64,000 nucleotides of DNA, from positions 62,001 to 126,000 of the forward strand of contig JARSSP010000044.1 in NCBI GenBank assembly GCA_029624675.1, in the 5' to 3' direction. The notes beneath the pieces were generated by a model. That model ran no database searches. It saw only the letters and a program-made list of their open reading frames with translations, and had not been told where the DNA came from. Each line of letters starts with the position of its first letter. Position 1 is the stretch's first letter. Source of the stretch: Candidatus Contendibacter sp. Lineage in GTDB: Bacteria > Pseudomonadota > Gammaproteobacteria > Competibacterales > Competibacteraceae. The position numbers and the translations under genes were made by a program. Shown here in pieces: positions 54,593 to 63,882 of this stretch.

Positions 54593-55426
54593 TTATCCTG
54601 GCAAGCCGGGACTGGGAATCTGGTTCTGGCCCACCTCGGGCGCCACTTCCGCCACGGCGAGAAAACCGTAGGCATAACGCAGAGGCATGATAGTCATCAA
54701 CATTCGGTCGAACCAGCGCAATGGGGCTGACTTGACAATACCACTCTCCGGCAAGACGCTCTCGGCCCTCACCTGGATCAGGCGAAATCCCTGTTGCTTG
54801 ATTTCCTGTATGAACTCTTCAAGATTGTATAAATGATAATACATTTTAACCGTTATATGATCCGTTTTTCGCTCGTAAAGAATATCACCCGGTTCCAGGT
54901 GTCCCTTGCGCACCAGGTGTTGCGCCATGGCCTGTTGCTTGAAAAAACGCCGCGCAGCGTTGGGCACCGTAACGATGATTCGGCCCCCAGGCCGCAGCAG
55001 GCTTCGGATGGTTGCAAGCGTTTTCTGACGAAGCGGTTGGGAGAAAATATGCCCCAACACGCCAAACATCAGAATCGCCAAGTCAAAGCCCTCGCTCCGA
55101 CTCATCGCGTTGATTAGGACCGACGAATCGCCGCACACCGGCTGCAATCGGCCTGTCTCGACATGCTTGGCGCATCGCGCCGATAGCTCGCCAATCGCTC
55201 CCCGGCTGATATCACAGGCGACGATCATCGCATCCGTTTGTTCAAGCAAGGGCGCGGCATAGCGACCGTTGCCGCAACCGAAGTCCAGCACCCTTTTCCT
55301 GCCCTCTTGGATCTCGCGGACCACGATCGAGAGGCTTGAGGGGTTCGGGCGAGGATATCGCTGGTCATACAACTGGCTAGCGAAGTACTGGTCGTAATTC
55401 CGGGCGATATCGCACACTGGACTCAT
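54593..55426 (-). CDS. SAM-dependent methyltransferase
   Basis: A 277-residue class I methyltransferase: RVLDFGCGNGRYAAPLLEQ (motif I), AMIVACDISRGAIGELSARC, DLAILMFGVLGHIFSQPLRQ, and LLRPGGRIIVTVPNAARRFF. Substrate unknown; it resembles UbiE/COQ5-type and tRNA-modifying enzymes in fold only. Its stop is eight bases before the SBP-permease start, so it appears to head the five-gene minus-strand operon. Confidence 0.85.
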   Translation of the reverse strand: MSPVCDIARNYDQYFASQLYDQRYPRPNPSSLSIVVREIQEGRKRVLDFGCGNGRYAAPLLEQTDAMIVACDISRGAIGELSARCAKHVETGRLQPVCGDSSVLINAMSRSEGFDLAILMFGVLGHIFSQPLRQKTLATIRSLLRPGGRIIVTVPNAARRFFKQQAMAQHLVRKGHLEPGDILYERKTDHITVKMYYHLYNLEEFIQEIKQQGFRLIQVRAESVLPESGIVKSAPLRWFDRMLMTIMPLRYAYGFLAVAEVAPEVGQNQIPSPGLPG

Positions 55427-55896
55427 TGGGCGTCTTCCTGGTCAACGGCTCGAATGTTTCTTGCGTGCTTGGCAACTCAAACAGGCATTAGAACTTAACC
55501 TATTGAATTTAAATTTATTTTTCGTTTCGCCAAAAACCACATATCCAAGTCACTGATCTTCCGGGTCCATAGTCAAATAGTTCCCCAATCGACGAAACCA
55601 ATAAAATCAACATATTGATCAATAAAACAAAAAATTCATCCCTGAATCCATTCTAAGCCCCCCTTGATTAACTTTGGTTGAAAAATAGTTTACCAAAAAA
55701 GTTGGGCTTGTGCTAGACTAAATGTCAACTGTCGTGAAGCTTGGCCATGCTCCTAAAAAATTAGAGATTGTATACTAAAAATTACAATTTAGGACGCAGT
55801 TATTGTAGTTTGACCTGCTAAATTTTTAGTGGAGCTAATCCAGCGCTGTGCGATAGCCATTTTGAAAATTGCATTCGGTCTATCCGGGGGGTAAGC
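55427..55896. other. AT-rich intergenic region between divergent genes
   Basis: 470 bases without a supported gene. It holds short A/T inverted repeats, such as CTAAA-N8-TTTAG near 55777 and CTAAA-TT-TTTAG near 55818, and a TAGACT -10-like box near 55715. It probably carries promoters for the methyltransferase operon and the barrel gene, the latter with a long leader. Confidence 0.5.
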
Positions 55897-56592
55897 ATGT
55901 CAAGAAAAATACACACTGCCAAATTGGCTGGTGGATTTTGTGCCCTGTTGTTGATTGGCGCAATAAACGCAGTGGAAGCACAGGAATTGTTCGACCCTGA
56001 TTATCGACCCTACGTCTCGGCCACCGTTGGCTGGCAAACCCGCAATCGCTCGGCCGAAAGCGACGTAATTTGGACAGACTGGGATAATGGTTACAACTAT
56101 AACCTAGCTGCCGGATTGAAACTGTTTCAACATTTCCGCATTGATGTTGAATGGTCCTGGCTGACCAACGACGCCAAAACCACCAGCGGCGGCCCCGATC
56201 TCGACGGTCCGGCTACGGGCGGCACGGCCGACCTGACCGCTTACACCTTGAATGTCTATTACGATTATCTCATCCCCAATACTCCCGTCGAACTTTATGC
56301 TGGCGTGGGCTACGGCACTTATAGATCGAAGCTAAGCGGCCTCACCAACGCCAAGATCAGCCCCTTCGGTTTTGTTTTCAGCGGCACGAGTGCTTATGCG
56401 GCCGTCTTTCAGGCACGTGCCGGATTAACCTACCATTTCAACGATAACTTCCAACTCTACGCGGGCTATCGCTACTTTAACGGCGACAAGCTCAAATTCC
56501 ATTTCAACCTCCCCAACGGCATCGAGTTTGACGCTGCTCCCAAGGACACCACCATGAATAGTGGAGAAATCGGCTTGCGTTACCTATTCTAA
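55897..56592 (+). CDS. Outer-membrane beta-barrel protein
   Basis: A 231-residue protein with a signal peptide ending near NAVEA-QELF, then alternating-strand segments: YVSATVGWQTRNRS, YNYNLAAGLKLFQHFRIDVE, YTLNVYYDYLIPNTPVELYA, GVGYGT, ARAGLTYHFNDNFQLYAGYR, ending GEIGLRYLF with the terminal aromatic signal for BAM insertion. It resembles the OmpA-like or OMP_b-brl 8-stranded type. GGGGGG lies seven bases before the ATG. Specific role unknown. Confidence 0.85.
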   Translation: MSRKIHTAKLAGGFCALLLIGAINAVEAQELFDPDYRPYVSATVGWQTRNRSAESDVIWTDWDNGYNYNLAAGLKLFQHFRIDVEWSWLTNDAKTTSGGPDLDGPATGGTADLTAYTLNVYYDYLIPNTPVELYAGVGYGTYRSKLSGLTNAKISPFGFVFSGTSAYAAVFQARAGLTYHFNDNFQLYAGYRYFNGDKLKFHFNLPNGIEFDAAPKDTTMNSGEIGLRYLF

Positions 56593-56746
56593 AAGGCGCG
56601 CTTCAAAATTCCATCGCACGGGATAGCAACAGCCTTGCTGTCCCATGTTTCGGGCAAGGCGGGTTTGTTTGATTTCATCGCTAGGCCAGGACTTAGAGAA
56701 AATAAATTATTGGATTTAAGCCAAACCTTAGGAGGTCAAGACTCGC

Positions 56747-57895
56747 ATGATGAACTATCGTCTGCTGGGCCGTAGTGGTTTGCGCGTTTCGGAGCTTTGT
56801 CTGGGTTGCGCGACCTTCGGGGTCAACTGGGGACCCATTGGTTCCGATAAGGAGGAAAGCCGGCGGATTCTCGATGCCTTCGTTGAGGCGGGCGGCAACT
56901 TCGTCGATACCTCCAACCGCTACCAGGAAAGCCAGTCGGAAGCCTGGCTCGGCGAATTCATGGAGGGACGCCGCGACTGGTTCGTGGCCGCCACCAAGTA
57001 CTCGCTGTTCGACCAGACTGGGACCAACAACCACGATCCCAACGCCCACGGCAATCATCGCAAGAACCTGATCCGCTCGGTCGAAGGCAGTCTCAAGCGC
57101 TTGCGCACCGACTATATCGACCTGCTGTGGATCCACATCTACGATTTCTCCACCCCGATCGACGAAATCCTGCGCGCCCTGGACGATCTGATCCGGCAAG
57201 GCAAGGTGCTCTATGTCGGCGCCTCGAATTTCCCCGCCTGGTGGATTGCTCGCGCCAACACCCTGGCCGACGCGCACGGCTGGAATCCGTTCATCGCTAC
57301 CCAGCTCGAGTACAGCATCGTCGAACGGTCCTGCGAACCCGAATTCCTGCCCATGGCCCTGGAGCTGGACCTCGGGCTGGTGTGCTGGTCGGCGCTGGCC
57401 GGCGGCATGGCCACCGGCAAATACAATCGTGGCGCTCTCTCCGCTGGCCAGCCGCACCGGCTGACCGACGAGATCGACCCAGCGCGCAATCACTACTGGC
57501 ACGCCATGACGCAGCGTAATTTGCGGATCATGGACGAGGTTACCCGGATCGCCGATGAGATCGGCCGGCCCGTTGCCCAGGTGACCCTGCGCTGGTTGAT
57601 GCAGCAGAAGCCAGTCACCATCCCGCTATTTTCGGCGCGCACCGTCGAGCAGTGCCAGGAAGATTTGGGCTGCGTCGAATTCAGCCTGACCGACGAGCAG
57701 ATGCAACGGATCGACCAGGCTTCGCTACCGGCCCTGACCTCGATCATGCCCGATGTCGGCCCCTATCCTTATCCGATGCTGGAATACGGCAGTCCGGCCT
57801 TGCCCGAATTCTATTCGCGCCTGCTGCTGTTCGGCCCGATGGAAGACCGGATCGTCAATCACCGCCGGCATTACGGCTATCGCTATCACCGTTGA
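56747..57895 (+). CDS. Aldo/keto reductase
   Basis: A 382-residue NAD(P)H enzyme, longer than the usual ~320 by a C-terminal extension rich in Tyr and Arg. Motifs: MNYRLLGRSGLRVSELCLGC, FVDTSNRYQESQSEAWLGEF (D and Y catalytic), ATKYSL (Lys), IDLLWIHIYDFSTPIDEILR, and GKVLYVGASNFPAWWIARAN. First of a plus-strand run with GMC oxidoreductase, epimerase-like, STAS and glgX. AGGAGG is at 56730-56735. Confidence 0.92.
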   Translation: MMNYRLLGRSGLRVSELCLGCATFGVNWGPIGSDKEESRRILDAFVEAGGNFVDTSNRYQESQSEAWLGEFMEGRRDWFVAATKYSLFDQTGTNNHDPNAHGNHRKNLIRSVEGSLKRLRTDYIDLLWIHIYDFSTPIDEILRALDDLIRQGKVLYVGASNFPAWWIARANTLADAHGWNPFIATQLEYSIVERSCEPEFLPMALELDLGLVCWSALAGGMATGKYNRGALSAGQPHRLTDEIDPARNHYWHAMTQRNLRIMDEVTRIADEIGRPVAQVTLRWLMQQKPVTIPLFSARTVEQCQEDLGCVEFSLTDEQMQRIDQASLPALTSIMPDVGPYPYPMLEYGSPALPEFYSRLLLFGPMEDRIVNHRRHYGYRYHR

Positions 57896-57918
57896 TTGGC
57901 TAGGGAGGCAAAACGATC

Positions 57919-59454
57919 ATGAGCGAATCCTTCGATTACATCGTCATCGGCGCCGGCACCTCGGGCTGCGTCGTCGCGCATCGGCTTAGCGAGGACACGG
58001 GTTCTCGCGTTCTGCTGCTGGAGGGCGGCGGTCCCGACGACCGGCCGGAGATTCACGACCCCACCCTGTTGTATAAGCTATGGGGTTCGGAGGTGGATTA
58101 CCTTTATTCCACCGAGGAAGAGCCGGGTATCAACAACCGCCGGATGACCTGCAACCGCGGCAAGGTGTTGGGCGGCAGCAGCGCGATTCACGCGATGATC
58201 CACATTCGCGGCAATCCCCGCGACTTCGACCACTGGAACTATCTGGGCAACGAGGGCTGGAGCTACGAGGATGTGCTGCCGTACTTCGCCAAGTCCGAGG
58301 ATTACATCGGCGGGGCCTCGCGTTACCACGGCGCGGGCGGGCCACTGTCGGTCATCGATCAGCCCGATCCCACCCCGGTGGCTCGGGCTTTCGTCGCGGC
58401 GGCGCTCGAACTGGGATTCAAGGGCGGGCCGGACTGGGATTTCAACGGCGCCGAACACGAGGGCGCGGGTTTCTACCAATTCAACATCACCCGCGACGGC
58501 AAGCGGGCCAGCAGCGCGGTCGCGTTCCTCGACCCGATCAAGCATCGTCCCAACCTGACCATCGCCACCTTCGCCCAGGCCACCCGGTTGCTGGTCGAGA
58601 ACGGACGGGTCAGTGGGGTGGAATATCGCCAGGATGGCCAGACCAAGCAAGCAAAAGTCACTCGTGAAGTGATCGTCAGCGCTGGGGCCTACGATTCGCC
58701 CAAGCTGTTGATGCTATCTGGCATTGGCCCAGCCGCTCACCTCCAAGCGCACGGCATTCCAGTGGTGGTTGACCTGCCCGGCGTGGGCGGGAACCTGCTG
58801 GACCACTTGCGCATGCCGATCATCTTCAAGAACACCCAGGTCCAGCCCATTCCCATGGTCCTGGCCGAGGCTGGCCTGCTGGTGCATACCCGTCCCTACA
58901 CCGCCGCCGCCGCGCCCGACCTCCAGATCAACTTCAACGCCGCCGTGCCGGCGCTGGTGCCGCCCAGTTACCCGGGCGACCCTCGCCTCACCTATAACTT
59001 CGTCGCCATCCTGGGCCAGCCGCAGAGTCAGGGCGCGGTAACCCTGCGCTCCGCCGATCCCGACGCCCCCCCGGTCATTCGCCATAACTATCTGGAATGC
59101 GAAACCGACGTCGAGGTGATGGTCCATGCCATCAAGCTGGCTCGCCGCATGATGCGCACCCGCGCCATGACACCGTTCAACGCCGGCGAGGTCATGCCCG
59201 GCGAGCCAATCCAAAGCGACGAAGATCTGCGCGACTTCGTGCGTAACAACGTATTCACCATCTGGCACCCGGTGGGAACCTGCAAGATGGGTCGGGATCG
59301 CCTGGCGGTCGTCGATCCCCAGTTACGGGTTCGTGGTGTGCGGGGCCTGCGAGTGGCCGATGCCTCGATCATGCCAACCATTCCCAGCAGCAACCCCAAT
59401 GCCGCTTGCTTCATGATTGGCGAAAAGGCTGCCGACTTGGTCCGGACCACTTGA
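57919..59454 (+). CDS. GMC-family oxidoreductase
   Basis: A 511-residue FAD enzyme of the glucose-methanol-choline family: DYIVIGAGTSGCVVAHRLSE (FAD), NRGKVLGGSSAIHAMIHIRG (GMC signature 1), VSAGAYDSPKLLMLSGIGP (signature 2), and C-terminal TIWHPVGTCKMG with ASIMPTIPSSNPNAACFMIG, giving the active His pair. The length and sequence are near choline or alcohol dehydrogenases, but the substrate is not readable. GGAGG precedes the ATG; 23 bases from the reductase gene. Confidence 0.92.
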   Translation: MSESFDYIVIGAGTSGCVVAHRLSEDTGSRVLLLEGGGPDDRPEIHDPTLLYKLWGSEVDYLYSTEEEPGINNRRMTCNRGKVLGGSSAIHAMIHIRGNPRDFDHWNYLGNEGWSYEDVLPYFAKSEDYIGGASRYHGAGGPLSVIDQPDPTPVARAFVAAALELGFKGGPDWDFNGAEHEGAGFYQFNITRDGKRASSAVAFLDPIKHRPNLTIATFAQATRLLVENGRVSGVEYRQDGQTKQAKVTREVIVSAGAYDSPKLLMLSGIGPAAHLQAHGIPVVVDLPGVGGNLLDHLRMPIIFKNTQVQPIPMVLAEAGLLVHTRPYTAAAAPDLQINFNAAVPALVPPSYPGDPRLTYNFVAILGQPQSQGAVTLRSADPDAPPVIRHNYLECETDVEVMVHAIKLARRMMRTRAMTPFNAGEVMPGEPIQSDEDLRDFVRNNVFTIWHPVGTCKMGRDRLAVVDPQLRVRGVRGLRVADASIMPTIPSSNPNAACFMIGEKAADLVRTT

Positions 59455-59525
59455 AATCGGTTGCCCAACCCGGATTCCGCAACACGAAACCGTATCCATG
59501 AAATTTTGATGGGGAGGAAAAACCC

Positions 59526-61355
59526 ATGGGCATTCAGCGGTATACCTATTCGGACACCCTCGCCGGCTACGTCACCCAGATCGACCGAGGGGCGCGCAGC
59601 TTTGATCTCAAAACCAGCGATGGCCGGGAATTCCGCGCCTATCTGACTCCCACCACCTACGCCCGCATCACCCAAAACCTGGAGGAATCCTATCGCGACT
59701 GCACCTCGCGCCTCGGCGACATGTTGCGGCCCGGCCAACTGGTATACGCCTATTGCATTTTTTATCCCCAGGCGGGAGACCTGCGGGTCGAAGTCAAATC
59801 CCTGGTGTTTCCAGGCGACGGCCCGGGTGTGTACCGCCACGAGGAACCCGACTGGTGGATCAAGCAAATCCGCTCCATCGCCAACAGCTACCTGCGCTGG
59901 CAGTTTAACTACCCTGCCCAGTCGATCGATTACCGCAACTACCGCACCATCTTGCATCTGGCCGGCGCCAAGAAGGGTGACTATTTGCAGGAGACCGACA
60001 CGATTTCCCGCATGATTTACGGCATGGCCTCGGCTTACATGCTCACGGGCGAAGAGTCGTTTTTGGAGGCAGCCGAAAAGGGGACGGAATACCTGCGCGC
60101 CCACATGCGCTTCTTCGACTCGGATGAAGACCTCATCTATTGGTATCACGGAGTCCAGGTTTCTGGCGACCGCGAACAAAAACTGCTGACCTCGGAGTTC
60201 GGTGACGACTACGATTCACTTCCGATGTACGAGCAGATTTACGCCTTGGCCGGCCCGACTCAAACCTATCGCATTACTGGCGACCCGCGCATCCTGTACG
60301 ACATCGAGAAAACCATCGAATTGTTCGACAAGTATTACAAGGACAATGAGCAGGAAGGTTATTTCTCCCATATCGACCCAATCAGCCTGGATCCTCGCTC
60401 GCCCTCACTGGACAAGGGCAACAACCGCGCTAAGAAGAACTGGAATTCGGTCGGCGACCACGCTCCAGCGTATCTGATCAATCTTTGGCTGGCCACGGGC
60501 GAGGATAAATACGCCGATTTCCTGGCCTATACCGCTGACACCATCGTCCAGCACTTCCCCGACTACGAGCATTCTCCTTTTGTCCAGGAGCGTTTCTTTG
60601 AAGACTGGAGCCACGACACCACCTGGGGCTGGCAACAGAATCGCGCGGTGGTCGGGCACAATCTGAAGATCGCCTGGAACCTGATGCGGATTCACAGCAT
60701 TCGCCCCAATGCCGACTATGTCACCATGGCGGAAAAAATCGCCCAGTTGATGCCGGAAGTGGGTTCAGACCGGGTTCGCGGCGGCTGGTACGACGTAGTC
60801 GAGCGGGTGCTCGCTCCCGGCGAGGAAGTCCATCGCTTCGTCTGGCACGACCGCAAGGCCTGGTGGCAGCAGGAGCAGGCCATCCTGGCTTATCTGATCC
60901 TGCACGGTTGCCTGAACAAGGCGGATTATCAGCGGCACGGCCAGGAGGCAGCGGCGTTCTATAACGCCTTCTTCCTCGATCACGACGACGGCGCCGTCTA
61001 CTTCAACGTGTTGGCCAACGGCCTGCCCTATCTGCTCGGCAACGAACGGCTCAAGGGTAGCCATTCGATGAGCGCCTATCACTCCACCGAGTTGTGCTTT
61101 CTGTCGGCGGTCTACCTCAACCTGCTGACCCACAAACAGCCGATGACCTTGTATTTCAAGCCGCGGCCCGACGGCTTCCCTGGCCGCATCCTGCGGGTAG
61201 CCCCGGACATCCTGCCCAAGGGCAGCGTCCGCCTGACTGCGGTGGAAATCGACGGGCGGCCCCATTCGGCCTTCGACGCCGAGGGACTGTCCATTCAGTT
61301 GCCCGATTCACGGCAGGACGTGCGGGTCAAGGCGACTCTCACGCCCGTCCAGTAA
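59526..61355 (+). CDS. AGE-type (alpha/alpha)6-barrel protein with N-terminal extension
   Basis: A 609-residue protein. The first ~105 residues form a beta-rich module (YTYSDTLAGYVTQIDRGARS, LRPGQLVYAYCIFYPQAGDL). The rest resembles N-acylglucosamine 2-epimerase/cellobiose epimerase barrels: LHLAGAKKGDYLQETDTISR, FFDSDEDLIYWYHGVQVSGD, EQIYALAGPTQTYRITGDPR, EDWSHDTTWGWQQNRAVVGH (with conserved His) and WWQQEQAILAYLILHG. Sugar isomerisation or hydrolysis is inferred. GGGGAGG precedes the ATG. Confidence 0.78.
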   Translation: MGIQRYTYSDTLAGYVTQIDRGARSFDLKTSDGREFRAYLTPTTYARITQNLEESYRDCTSRLGDMLRPGQLVYAYCIFYPQAGDLRVEVKSLVFPGDGPGVYRHEEPDWWIKQIRSIANSYLRWQFNYPAQSIDYRNYRTILHLAGAKKGDYLQETDTISRMIYGMASAYMLTGEESFLEAAEKGTEYLRAHMRFFDSDEDLIYWYHGVQVSGDREQKLLTSEFGDDYDSLPMYEQIYALAGPTQTYRITGDPRILYDIEKTIELFDKYYKDNEQEGYFSHIDPISLDPRSPSLDKGNNRAKKNWNSVGDHAPAYLINLWLATGEDKYADFLAYTADTIVQHFPDYEHSPFVQERFFEDWSHDTTWGWQQNRAVVGHNLKIAWNLMRIHSIRPNADYVTMAEKIAQLMPEVGSDRVRGGWYDVVERVLAPGEEVHRFVWHDRKAWWQQEQAILAYLILHGCLNKADYQRHGQEAAAFYNAFFLDHDDGAVYFNVLANGLPYLLGNERLKGSHSMSAYHSTELCFLSAVYLNLLTHKQPMTLYFKPRPDGFPGRILRVAPDILPKGSVRLTAVEIDGRPHSAFDAEGLSIQLPDSRQDVRVKATLTPVQ

Positions 61356-61386
61356 CCCTGCTCACTTCACTGAAGGATTCAGGCAT

Positions 61387-61731
61387 ATGGCGATCCAGGT
61401 TGAGGTTTCCACCCGGAACGAGATTACGGTCGTCACCGTGGCCGGCGAGATTGACGGCGGGTCGGCGCCGGGGCTCCAGTCCCAGGTCCTGCCCCTGTTG
61501 CAGCAGAACGGCGCGTTGGTCCTGGATTTGGCGGGCGTCACCTACATGTCCAGCGCCGGGCTGCGCGTACTGCTCCTGCTCTATCGCCAAGCCGTCGCCC
61601 GCAACGGGCGGGTCGCGCTGGCGGGAGTGGCGGAGACCATTAAGGACACGATGGCGGTCACCGGTTTCCTCAAGTTCTTTACCGTGGCCGGCACCGTCGA
61701 TCAGGCTCTAACCACGCTCCAGCAGGCCTGA
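61387..61731 (+). CDS. STAS-domain protein (anti-sigma factor antagonist type)
   Basis: A 114-residue single STAS domain: VEVSTRNEITVVTVAGEIDG, then LVLDLAGVTYMSSAGLRVLL with the conserved phosphorylatable serine pair in MSSAG. Such proteins switch partners with HPK-type anti-sigma kinases and are reset by PP2C phosphatases. It stops one base before the glgX start, so translation is likely coupled. A second STAS gene follows glgX. Confidence 0.92.
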   Translation: MAIQVEVSTRNEITVVTVAGEIDGGSAPGLQSQVLPLLQQNGALVLDLAGVTYMSSAGLRVLLLLYRQAVARNGRVALAGVAETIKDTMAVTGFLKFFTVAGTVDQALTTLQQA

Positions 61732-61732
61732 G

Positions 61733-63847
61733 ATGGATACTCGCATCGACTTTTATCCGACTCACCAGCATCAGGGTTACAAACTCCGGCCAGGGCGCCC
61801 CGTGCCGTTCGGGGCTACCCTGGTGCCAGGGGGGGTCAATTTCGCCATCTGCTCCCGTTACGCGACCTCGTGCACGCTGGTTCTGTTCGAGAAAGGCGCG
61901 TCCACGCCGCTGGTGGAGATTCCCATTCCCGAAGTGTTCCGCATTGGTAACACTTGGTGCATGGTGGTCTTCGATCTTGACTACGAACGGATCGAGTATG
62001 GCTACCGCATGGAGGGTCCCTGGGATCCGAAGGCGGGACACCGCTTCGATGCCTCCAAGATCCTGCTCGATCCCTACGCCAAGGCGATTGGTGGGCGCGA
62101 TGTCTGGGGCGAACCGCCGGACTGGAACGATCCCTACCCCCACCGGGCCCGGCTGATCTTCGAGGACTTTGATTGGGAAGACGACCGTCCCCTGGAGACA
62201 CCGCTCGCGGATCTGGTGATTTACGAATTGCATGCGCGCAGCTTCACCCGCCACCCCTCCGCAGGGGTCAAGCACCCTGGCACCTACGCGGGCCTCATGG
62301 CCAAGATTCCCTATCTTAAGGAATTGGGGGTGAATTGCGTCGAGTTGATGCCCATCTTTGAATTCGACGAGTTCGAGAACAGCCGGCCCAATCCGGTCAC
62401 CGGCGAGACGATGTACAACTATTGGGGCTACAGCACGGTGGGTTTTTTCGCCCCCAAGGCCGGCTACGCCGCCACTGGGCCGCTTGGGATGCAGGTGGAC
62501 GAGTTCAAGAACCTGGTCAAGGAACTGCACCGCAACGGCATCGAAATCATCCTTGACGTGGTGTTCAACCACACCGCCGAGGGCAACGAGCACGGTCCGA
62601 CGCTCTCCTTTCGGGGCATCGACAACCAGACCTACTACATGCTCACGCCGGAGGGGTACTACTTCAACTTCAGCGGTTGCGGCAACACCCTCAACTGCAA
62701 TAATCCCGTCGTGCGGATGATGGTGCTCGACTGCCTGCGCTACTGGGCGGCGGAATATCATATCGACGGTTTCCGCTTCGATCTGGCCGCCATCCTGGGT
62801 CGCGACCCCTGGGGCGCTCCGATGCCCAATCCCCCGCTGCTGGAAAGCCTGGCTTTCGATCCGATCCTAGCCAAGTGCAAACTGATCGCCGAAGCCTGGG
62901 ACGCCGGCGGTCTATACCAGGTCGGCTCTTTCCCGGCCTACGGGCGCTGGGCTGAATGGAACGGCAAGTACCGCGATGACATCCGCCGTTTCCTGAAAGG
63001 CGACGAGGGGATGATTCCCGCCCTGGCCCAACGCCTTCAGGGTTCGCCCGATCTCTACGGCTGGAATCGACGCGGTCCCACCGCCTCGATCAACTTCATC
63101 ACCTGTCACGACGGCTTCACTCTCTACGATCTGTTCGCCTACAACTACAAGCACAATGAGGTCAACGGCGAACAAAACCGCGATGGCGGCGACGACAACC
63201 ATAGCTGGAACTGCGGGGCTGAGGGCGAAACGGACAACTCGGAAGTCCACGCTCTGCGCCAGCGCATGATCAAAAATGCCCTGGCCATTTTGTTGATGAG
63301 TCATGGGGTGCCGATGATCCTGATGGGTGACGAGGCGGGCCGCACCCAGCGCGGCAACAACAACACCTACTGCCACGACAACGATCTTAACTGGTTCGAC
63401 TGGTCCCTGCTGGAACGTAACACCGGCCTGTTCCACTTCGCCCGCCAGATGATCGCTTTCCGCAAGACCCATCCGCTGTTGCGTGCCCGCGAGCACCTGG
63501 GAATCAGCGCCGTTCAGGCCGATTTTATCTGGCATGGTGTCCATGCCTGGAACGCCGACTGGTCGCCAGGCTCACGAACCGTGGCATTCATGTTGCGCGA
63601 GCGCCAAGCCGGCCAAGGGGGCAATACCAACCCGGTGCTTTACATGGCTCTGAATGCCTACTGGGACGCCTTGCCTTTCCAGCTACCCGAATTGCCGATC
63701 AACTATCGCTGGCATCTATTCGCCAACACGGCGCTTTCGTCGCCCCACGACATCTATGAACCCGGCCATGAGATTCCCCTGGAACCGTATCAGGACAGCT
63801 TCCTGGTCGGCGGCCGGGCCGTGGTCGTCCTGGTCGGGCGTCCCTGA
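61733..63847 (+). CDS. glgX: Isoamylase-type glycogen debranching enzyme GlgX
   Basis: A 704-residue GH13_11 enzyme cleaving alpha-1,6 branches of glycogen. N-terminal CBM48 (residues ~20-150), then the barrel: IILDVVFNHTAEGNEHGPTL (region I), YHIDGFRFDLAAILGRDPWG with nucleophile Asp, KLIAEAWDAGGLYQVG with acid Glu, and NFITCHDGFTLYDLFAYNYK with the third Asp. C-terminal beta domain to the end. The length matches family. Flanked on both sides by STAS genes, which is not the usual glg context. Confidence 0.94.
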   Translation: MDTRIDFYPTHQHQGYKLRPGRPVPFGATLVPGGVNFAICSRYATSCTLVLFEKGASTPLVEIPIPEVFRIGNTWCMVVFDLDYERIEYGYRMEGPWDPKAGHRFDASKILLDPYAKAIGGRDVWGEPPDWNDPYPHRARLIFEDFDWEDDRPLETPLADLVIYELHARSFTRHPSAGVKHPGTYAGLMAKIPYLKELGVNCVELMPIFEFDEFENSRPNPVTGETMYNYWGYSTVGFFAPKAGYAATGPLGMQVDEFKNLVKELHRNGIEIILDVVFNHTAEGNEHGPTLSFRGIDNQTYYMLTPEGYYFNFSGCGNTLNCNNPVVRMMVLDCLRYWAAEYHIDGFRFDLAAILGRDPWGAPMPNPPLLESLAFDPILAKCKLIAEAWDAGGLYQVGSFPAYGRWAEWNGKYRDDIRRFLKGDEGMIPALAQRLQGSPDLYGWNRRGPTASINFITCHDGFTLYDLFAYNYKHNEVNGEQNRDGGDDNHSWNCGAEGETDNSEVHALRQRMIKNALAILLMSHGVPMILMGDEAGRTQRGNNNTYCHDNDLNWFDWSLLERNTGLFHFARQMIAFRKTHPLLRAREHLGISAVQADFIWHGVHAWNADWSPGSRTVAFMLRERQAGQGGNTNPVLYMALNAYWDALPFQLPELPINYRWHLFANTALSSPHDIYEPGHEIPLEPYQDSFLVGGRAVVVLVGRP

Positions 63848-63882
63848 ATTCAGCCAAACCAACATGTTACGGAGGATCCATC

